Positions 1-5,358 of a stretch of DNA of 5,358 nt are shown here, in pieces. The position numbers and the translations under genes were made by a program. Numbering within the stretch: position 1 is the first letter of the stretch; the number at the start of each line of letters is the position of its first letter. Source of the stretch: JBKBMT01 sp046295655 (lineage in GTDB: Bacteria; Pseudomonadota; Alphaproteobacteria; Rhodobacterales; Rhodobacteraceae). The notes beneath the pieces were generated by a model. That model searched no databases, was not told the origin of the DNA, and was given only the letters and a program-made list of their open reading frames with translations. Where the stretch lies: the NCBI GenBank assembly GCA_046295655.1, contig JBKBMT010000114.1, forward strand, positions 1 through 5,358, written 5' to 3'.

Positions 1-607
1 GCGCCTGACGCTCCTGATGGGCGTCGTCAGCATCGGCATCGGCGGGGCCATCGGCTCGGTAATCGGGCTGCTCTCCGCATTCTACCGCCGCATCGACCCC
101 TTCGTGATGCGGCTCGTGGACATGATGCTGTCCTTTCCGGCCATCCTTCTGGGTCTTGCGCTGGTGGCCGTGTTCGGCCCCGGCGCGGTGCCGGTGATCA
201 TCGCGCTGGCCATCGCCACCGTGCCGGACTGCGCCCGCATCGCCCGGTCGATCGGGGTGAGTGTGATGGAACAGGAATACATGGAGGCCGGCCGCGCGGT
301 CGGCCTGTCGGACGCGACGCTGTTCTTCCGCTATCTCGTGCGCAACTGCATCTCGTCGATCATGATCTTCATCAGCCTGCGCTTCGGGCAGGTGATCCTT
401 CTGGGGGCGGCGCTGAGCTTTCTGGGCCTCGGCGCCCGCCCGCCGGCGGCCGAGCTGGGCATGATGGCGGCGCAGGGGCGCGATTTCCTGCTGTTCGCAC
501 CGCATATCGCGGTGATCCCCTCGGTCGCCATCTTCATCATCGTGCTTGCCGCCAACATCACCGGGGATGCGCTCCGGGATGTTCTGGACCCGCGCCTGCG
601 GTCCTGA
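1..607 (+). CDS. ABC transporter permease, DppC/OppC type (5' partial)
   Basis: This is the 3' part of an inner-membrane permease that, with a DppB-type partner, forms the channel of a peptide/nickel-type ABC importer. The reading frame is open from base 2, giving 201 visible codons before the TGA at 605-607. The family is about 280-300 residues, so roughly 80-100 N-terminal residues, including the first membrane helix, lie off the left edge; the ATG at 17 is internal. Hydrophobic segments are visible at about 8-82, 122-178, 188-244, 353-433 and 493-570. The cytoplasmic EAA coupling loop, which docks on the ATPases, lies at about 275-350 (EYMEAGRAVGLSD), and the C-terminus GDALRDVLDPRLR is typical of DppC proteins. 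One oddity is that the EAA loop ends in YLVRN where most DppC proteins have a proline (LPN). The next gene, for the binding protein, starts 28 bases downstream. The family call is firm, but the substrate is unknown. Confidence 0.93.
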   Translation, partial: RLTLLMGVVSIGIGGAIGSVIGLLSAFYRRIDPFVMRLVDMMLSFPAILLGLALVAVFGPGAVPVIIALAIATVPDCARIARSIGVSVMEQEYMEAGRAVGLSDATLFFRYLVRNCISSIMIFISLRFGQVILLGAALSFLGLGARPPAAELGMMAAQGRDFLLFAPHIAVIPSVAIFIIVLAANITGDALRDVLDPRLRS

Positions 608-620
608 ACCAACGACAGGG

Positions 621-627
621 AAAGGAA
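621..627 (+). promoter_or_regulatory. Ribosome binding site of the binding-protein gene
   Basis: The purine-rich AAAGGAA ends 8 bases before the ATG at 636. It lies in the 28-base gap after the permease stop. It decides the start: the reading frame stays open upstream to an ATG at 546, but that start would lie inside the permease gene and would put 30 non-signal residues before the signal peptide. Confidence 0.7.
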
Positions 628-635
628 TCCAACCG

Positions 636-2216
636 ATGACACGACGGAACATGCCGATCCTGCTGGCAACCTGCGCCGCCCTGGCCCTGCCGGTTGCCGC
701 CGGGGCCCAGGAAATCACCATCGTCCGGGAGGTGGACAGCAACAACTATGATCCGCACAAGTCGGTCGCCCGCGCCGCGGCGGAGGCGCTGTTCATGATG
801 GGCGACACGCTGGTGACGCTCCAGCCCGACATGCAGACCCTGGATACCGGTGTTGCCGAAAGCTGGTCGGTCTCGGACGACGGGCTGGTCTATACCTTCA
901 ACCTGAAGGAGGGGGTGAAGTTCTGCTCGGGGCGCGAGATGACCGCCGACGACGTGGTCTATTCGCTCAAGCGCTGGGTGGATCCCGAGACGAAATCGCC
1001 TGTCGCCTGGCGTGCCGGCGATGTCGAGGACATCGTCGCCGTCGATGCCCGGACCGTCGAATACCGGCTGTCGGCACCGTTCTCGGAACTGCTCTACCAG
1101 TTGACGCAGAGCTTCGGCACCATCGTTGATCGCGAGAACGTCGAGGCGCTGGGCGCGGATTTCGGGATCAACGGCTTCAACGGCACGGGTCCGTTCTGCT
1201 GGGAAAGCTGGACGCCGCGGGACAAGCTGATCCTGACCCGGCACGAGGGCTACAACTGGGGCCCGTCCTTCTATCAGAACCGGGGCCCGGCCCACATGGC
1301 ACGGATCGTCTGGCAGGTGGTGCCGGAGGAGAACACCCGCACCGTCGCGCTGCTCACGGGCCAGTCGCAGGTGACGCAATATGTGCCGGCCATCGCGCTG
1401 GAACAGTTGCGCGCCGCACCGAACATCGAGGTGCACCGGTCGGACGAGGCGTTCTGGACCTACTTCATCGGCTTCAAGGTGGACAAGGCCACCGTCGCGG
1501 ACGAGGCGGTGCGGCAGGCGATCAACCTGGCCGTCAACCAGGAGGCGATGGCCGAGGATCTGCTGTTCGGCGAGGTCGAGCCGGCCTACAGCTACATCAG
1601 TCAGGCGACGATCGACTGGAACCGCGATCTGGACGACCAGCTGCTGCGCTATGACCCGGAGCGCGCCATCGCCATCCTCGAGGAGGCGGGCTGGAAGCTG
1701 AACGCGCAGGGCGTGCGCGAGAAGGACGGGGTGGAACTGCGCCCGCTGGCCTACATGTTCGCGGGCTCGACCTGGCAGAAGCTGTCGGAATTCGTGCAGG
1801 CCGAGCTTCTGAAGGTCGGCATCGCCATGGAGATCCAGGCCTTCGACGCAACCGTTGCCTGGGGCAAGCTGGCGACCCAGGAATTCGACATGTTCGGGAT
1901 GAGCTTTCCCTATGTGTCGGCCGGCGATGCGCTCAACCTCTACTTCCGGTCCTCGAACGTCCCGACGCCGAACCGGATGAACTGGATCGACGCCGAGACC
2001 GACCGGCTTCTGCAGGTCGGCAAGACCGCCACCACCGAGGACGTGCGGGCCGAAGCCTATGGCGAAGTGCTGCGCATGGTGCACGAGGCCGCGGTGTGGC
2101 TGCCGCTCTATCACGAGCCGATGTTCGTGGCGCAGTCGACACAGCTGGAGTCGGTGGTGCCGCACAACATCTACGGTGCCGGGCTCTACAAGGGCCTCGA
2201 CCTGAAGTTCCGCTGA
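636..2216 (+). CDS. Periplasmic solute-binding protein, family 5 (SBP_bac_5, DppA/OppA-like)
   Basis: This 526-residue protein is the extracytoplasmic receptor of the ABC importer encoded around it. Residues 1-24 form a Sec signal peptide: basic MTRR, a hydrophobic core, then AGA before Gln25 as the likely signal peptidase I site. The mature part shows family 5 hallmarks: AESWSVSDDGLVYTF followed by GVKF and TADDVVYSLKRW (about residues 70-112), NGTGPF (about 182-187), and a VPEENTRTVALLTGQ stretch in the first lobe. The length is normal for the family. The mature protein has just two cysteines, Cys97 (KFCSG) and Cys188 (PFCW), which could form a disulfide. In the second lobe, where DppA has the GWTGD segment whose Asp holds the peptide amino group, this protein has SFPYV (residues 423-427) with no acidic residue. 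A non-peptide ligand is therefore plausible, though this is inference. The start at 636 is set by the AAAGGAA site and the signal peptide. Confidence 0.95.
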   Translation: MTRRNMPILLATCAALALPVAAGAQEITIVREVDSNNYDPHKSVARAAAEALFMMGDTLVTLQPDMQTLDTGVAESWSVSDDGLVYTFNLKEGVKFCSGREMTADDVVYSLKRWVDPETKSPVAWRAGDVEDIVAVDARTVEYRLSAPFSELLYQLTQSFGTIVDRENVEALGADFGINGFNGTGPFCWESWTPRDKLILTRHEGYNWGPSFYQNRGPAHMARIVWQVVPEENTRTVALLTGQSQVTQYVPAIALEQLRAAPNIEVHRSDEAFWTYFIGFKVDKATVADEAVRQAINLAVNQEAMAEDLLFGEVEPAYSYISQATIDWNRDLDDQLLRYDPERAIAILEEAGWKLNAQGVREKDGVELRPLAYMFAGSTWQKLSEFVQAELLKVGIAMEIQAFDATVAWGKLATQEFDMFGMSFPYVSAGDALNLYFRSSNVPTPNRMNWIDAETDRLLQVGKTATTEDVRAEAYGEVLRMVHEAAVWLPLYHEPMFVAQSTQLESVVPHNIYGAGLYKGLDLKFR

Positions 2217-2226
2217 AAGACCAACC

Positions 2227-2250
2227 GGCGGGCCGGGTTGCCGGCCCGCC
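2227..2250 (+). promoter_or_regulatory. Intercistronic GC-rich hairpin between binding protein and hydrolase
   Basis: A perfect inverted repeat: arm GGCGGGCCGG (2227-2236), loop GTTG (2237-2240), arm CCGGCCCGCC (2241-2250). It begins 10 bases after the binding-protein stop codon. No T-run follows (the next bases are AGACGACAGG), so it is not a canonical intrinsic terminator. Hairpins in this position in binding-protein operons commonly protect the upstream message from 3' exonucleases or partly reduce read-through, so that the binding protein is made in excess over the membrane parts. That role is inferred from position and shape. Confidence 0.75.
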
Positions 2251-2257
2251 AGACGAC

Positions 2258-2263
2258 AGGGGA
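2258..2263 (+). promoter_or_regulatory. Ribosome binding site of the amidohydrolase gene
   Basis: AGGGGA lies 5 bases before the ATG at 2269 and 8 bases after the intercistronic hairpin, so the hairpin does not cover it. It supports the start chosen for the hydrolase. Confidence 0.65.
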
Positions 2264-2268
2264 CAGGC

Positions 2269-3710
2269 ATGACCGACAACAAGATCACCGTGATCCGCAA
2301 CGCCGACTGGATCGTGGCATGGGATGACGAAGCCGGGTCGCACCGGTTTCTGCGCGGTGGCGACGTGGCCTTCGACGGTGACCGGCTGGTGCAGGTCGGC
2401 GGGCTCTACGACGGCCCGGGCGGGGTCGAGATCGATGGCAGCGGCCGGATGGTCTGCCCGGGATTCGTGAACATCCATTCGCATCCCCTGTCCGAACCGC
2501 TGAACAAGGGCTTTCTCGACGAGCTGGGCAGCCCGCGGCTCTACATGTCGTCGCTCTACGAGTTCATGCCGCTGTTCCGCCCGGACGATGCGGGCCGCAC
2601 CGCGTGCACCGAGGTCGCGCTGTCCGAGCTTCTGATGTCCGGCGTGACGACGCTGGTGGATCTGTCGGTGGCCTATCCCGACTGGCTGGACCTGCTGGCG
2701 CGCTCGGGCATCCGGGCGGTGGCGGCGCCCATGTATCGCGGGGCGCGCTGGTTCACGAAGAACGGCCATGTCGTCGAATACGAATGGGACGCGAAGGCCG
2801 GACAGGCCGCGATGGACGAGGCGCTGGCCGCGGTCGATGCCGCGCTGGCCCATCCCTGCGGCCGGATCGGGGCCCAGATCGCGCCGGCGCAGATCGACAC
2901 CTGCAGCGAAGGCATGATCCGCGACAGCCATGCCGAGGCGCGCCGCCGCGGGCTGACCATGCAGATCCACGCGGCGCAGTCGGTGGTGGAATTCCACGAG
3001 ATCACCCGCCGCCACGGCCGCACCCCGGTGGAATGGCTGGACGACCTTGGCGTGCTGACGGCCGGCACGATCATCGGGCACGGCATCTTCCTGAACGACC
3101 ATCCCTTCGTCCACTGGCCGCAGGGGCACGACTTCGACCGGCTGAAGGACAGCGGCGCGGCCGTGGCGCATTGCCCGACGGTATTCCAGCGCCGCGGCAT
3201 CACCATGCGCAGCGTCGGACGCTACATCCGCGGCGGCATCCCGGTGGGGATCGGGACCGATACCTACCCGCACAACATGATCGAGGAACTGCGGAACGCC
3301 CTGATCAACTCGCGCGTCGTCAGCGGCGATGCCTTCGACCTGCGCACGCATCACATCTTCGATGCGGCGACCGTGGGGGGCGCGCGGATCCTCGGGCGGG
3401 ACGACATCGGCCGGCTTGCGCCGGGGGCGAAGGCCGACCTGTTCCTTGCCGATGTCACGCATCCCGCCATGCGCCCGGTGCGCGATCCGCTGCGCTCGAT
3501 GATCTATGTCGCGGCGGAACGGGCGGTCCGGGACGTGTTCGTGGACGGCCGGCAGGTGGTGAGGGGCGGGCGCTGCCTGGCCTTCGACCTGGCCGATGCC
3601 ACCGCGCGGCTGGAAGAGGCGCAGCGCCGGGCCGAGGAACAGTTCCGCCAGCTCGACTTCGCCGGACGCTCGCATCTCGAGGCGTCGCCGCTGACCTATC
3701 CGGTGGCCTG

Positions 3711-3711
<1 letters not shown>
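2269..3711 (+). CDS. Metal-dependent amidohydrolase (cytosine deaminase/AtzA-like, COG0402 type)
   Basis: This is a 480-residue cytosolic hydrolase with no signal peptide. The amidohydrolase superfamily uses a metal-activated water to cleave C-N or C-Cl bonds on amides, amidines and N-heterocycles. The N- and C-terminal segments (about residues 1-62 and 400-450) form the small beta-sandwich, the latter ending in VFVDGRQVVRGGR; the barrel lies between. Visible metal and catalytic residues are the HxH pair His70/His72 (GFVNIHSHP), His234 (QIHAAQ), His271 (IIGHGIF) and Asp331 (GIGTDTYPHN). This fits a single-metal enzyme of the AtzA/TrzN/cytosine deaminase class. His301-Cys302 sits in AHCP, where relatives have HCPxSN. 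An oddity is that the acid usual in the HxxE motif is Gln237 here. The C-terminus is a charged helix rich in Glu, Arg and Gln. The gene sits inside the importer operon and overlaps the next gene by one base, so its substrate is probably the imported ligand or a product of it. The substrate itself cannot be named; annotations such as chlorohydrolase or guanine deaminase would be over-calls. Confidence 0.93.
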
Positions 3712-4687
<976 letters not shown>

Positions 4688-4691
<4 letters not shown>

Positions 4692-5358
4692 CCAGTCCGC
4701 TGCTGCGTGTCGAGGGCCTGACCAAGCATTTCCCGGTCCGCCGCGGGATTCTCGGCCGCCAGGTCGGCATGGTGCAGGCCGTCACCGACGTCTCGTTCTC
4801 GGTTGGCGCCGGCGAGACGCTGGCCGTGGTCGGCGAATCGGGCTGCGGCAAGTCCACCACCGGCCGCGCGCTTCTGCGGCTGATCGAGCCGACCGCGGGC
4901 CGCGTGTTCCTTGACGGCGAGGAGATAACGGCGCTGTCGCCCGCCGGCCTGCGCGCCGCGCGGCGGCGCATGCAGATCATCTTCCAGGACCCATACGGCA
5001 GCCTCAATCCCCGCATGACGGTGCGCGAGACGCTGGCCGAGCCTCTCTTGCTGCATGGCGTTGCGACGCCGGCGAACGTGGACGCCAAGGTAGCCGAGGT
5101 TCTGGCCATGTCGGGCCTGTCGCGGTTCCACGCCGAACGCTATCCGCACGAGTTCTCGGGTGGCCAGCGGCAGCGGGTGGGGATCGCCCGTGCGCTTGCC
5201 ACCCGGCCCCGCCTGATCGTTTGCGACGAACCCGTGTCGGCGCTGGATGTCTCGGTCCAGGCGCAGATCGTGAACCTGTTGCAGGACCTGCAGCGCGAAC
5301 TTGGCGTGGCTTATGTGTTCATCAGCCATGACCTTGCCGTGGTGCGCCACATCGCGAC
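4688..5358 (+). CDS. ABC transporter ATP-binding protein, DppF/OppF type (3' partial)
   Basis: This is the second ATPase of the importer, expected to pair with the DppD-type protein just upstream. The frame is open from the ATG at 4688 to the right edge, giving 223 complete codons; the family is about 320-330 residues, so roughly 100 C-terminal residues are missing. The start MTSPLLRVEGLTKHFPVRRG, with a loop ILGRQVGMVQAVTDVSF, is typical of DppF. Motifs: Walker A GESGCGKS (49-56, Lys55), Q-loop Gln100 (IIFQDP), SLNPRMTV just after it, signature FSGGQRQR (156-163), Walker B LIVCDEP with Asp180 and Glu181, D-loop SALD (184-187), and switch His214 (ISHDL). All are intact. The ATGA overlap with the upstream gene and the GGAGG site indicate coupled expression of the two ATPases. 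The end of the visible frame is due to the window edge, not a truncation. Confidence 0.95.

Noticed and set aside
669..677. Possible lipoprotein site (LATC) in the binding-protein signal peptide
   Set aside because: Thr before Cys13 is unusual for a lipobox, and the hydrophobic core continues past the cysteine to a good AGA signal peptidase I site before Gln25. A soluble periplasmic protein is more likely.
2227..2250. Reading the intercistronic hairpin as a transcription terminator
   Set aside because: No T-run follows the stem, and the downstream genes continue on the same strand with closely coupled starts, so full termination here is unlikely.
558..2300. A 580-codon open frame on the minus strand opposite the binding-protein gene
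   Set aside because: The plus-strand frame has a signal peptide and family motifs throughout. The antisense product is low-complexity, rich in Arg, His, Gly and Leu, with no recognisable domain; such shadows are expected in GC-rich coding DNA.
1933..3675. A second 580-codon minus-strand open frame opposite the hydrolase
   Set aside because: It runs across the end of one real gene and through another, has Arg/Ala/Pro-rich composition and shows no domain. The equal length to the other antisense frame is coincidence.
2604..3710. N-terminal extension of the DppD-type ATPase back into the hydrolase gene
   Set aside because: The extension is an out-of-frame reading of the hydrolase, rich in Arg, Gly, Pro and His. 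The ATPase N-terminus begins normally at 3711, so this is not a fusion protein.

Overview
The window is a single, tightly packed plus-strand operon fragment from a GC-rich bacterium. The strong GC bias at third codon positions, the long antisense shadow frames and the style of the transporter proteins suggest an alphaproteobacterium, perhaps Rhodobacterales. That assignment is inference, because the window holds no rRNA, tRNA or other marker gene.

Layout, left to right: (1) the 3' two thirds of a DppC/OppC-type inner-membrane permease, cut by the left edge; (2) a complete periplasmic solute-binding protein of family 5 (SBP_bac_5) with a clear Sec signal peptide; (3) a short gap of 52 bases holding a perfect 10-bp GC-rich hairpin; (4) a complete cytosolic metal-dependent amidohydrolase of the cytosine deaminase/AtzA-like group (COG0402 type); (5) a complete DppD/OppD-type ATPase; (6) the N-terminal two thirds of a DppF/OppF-type ATPase, cut by the right edge. 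The second permease (DppB type) is not in the window and probably lies just upstream of the left edge.

Together the genes describe an uptake-plus-hydrolysis module. The binding protein captures a small ligand in the periplasm, the two permeases and two ATPases import it, and the amidohydrolase probably cleaves or deaminates it in the cytosol. The hydrolase lies between the binding-protein gene and the ATPase genes, and it overlaps the first ATPase gene by one base, so it is an integral part of the transporter operon. The actual substrate cannot be read from the sequence. Two details argue against an ordinary dipeptide: the binding protein lacks the acidic residue that anchors the peptide amino group in DppA/OppA, and the partner enzyme is not a peptidase.

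The transporter itself is a well-known type. The parts most worth a second look are the Gln in place of the usual catalytic Glu in the hydrolase, the paired cysteines in the binding protein, the intercistronic hairpin, and the altered EAA loop in the permease. I found no mobile element, CRISPR array, RNA gene or phage-like segment. No gene-free stretch longer than 52 bases exists.
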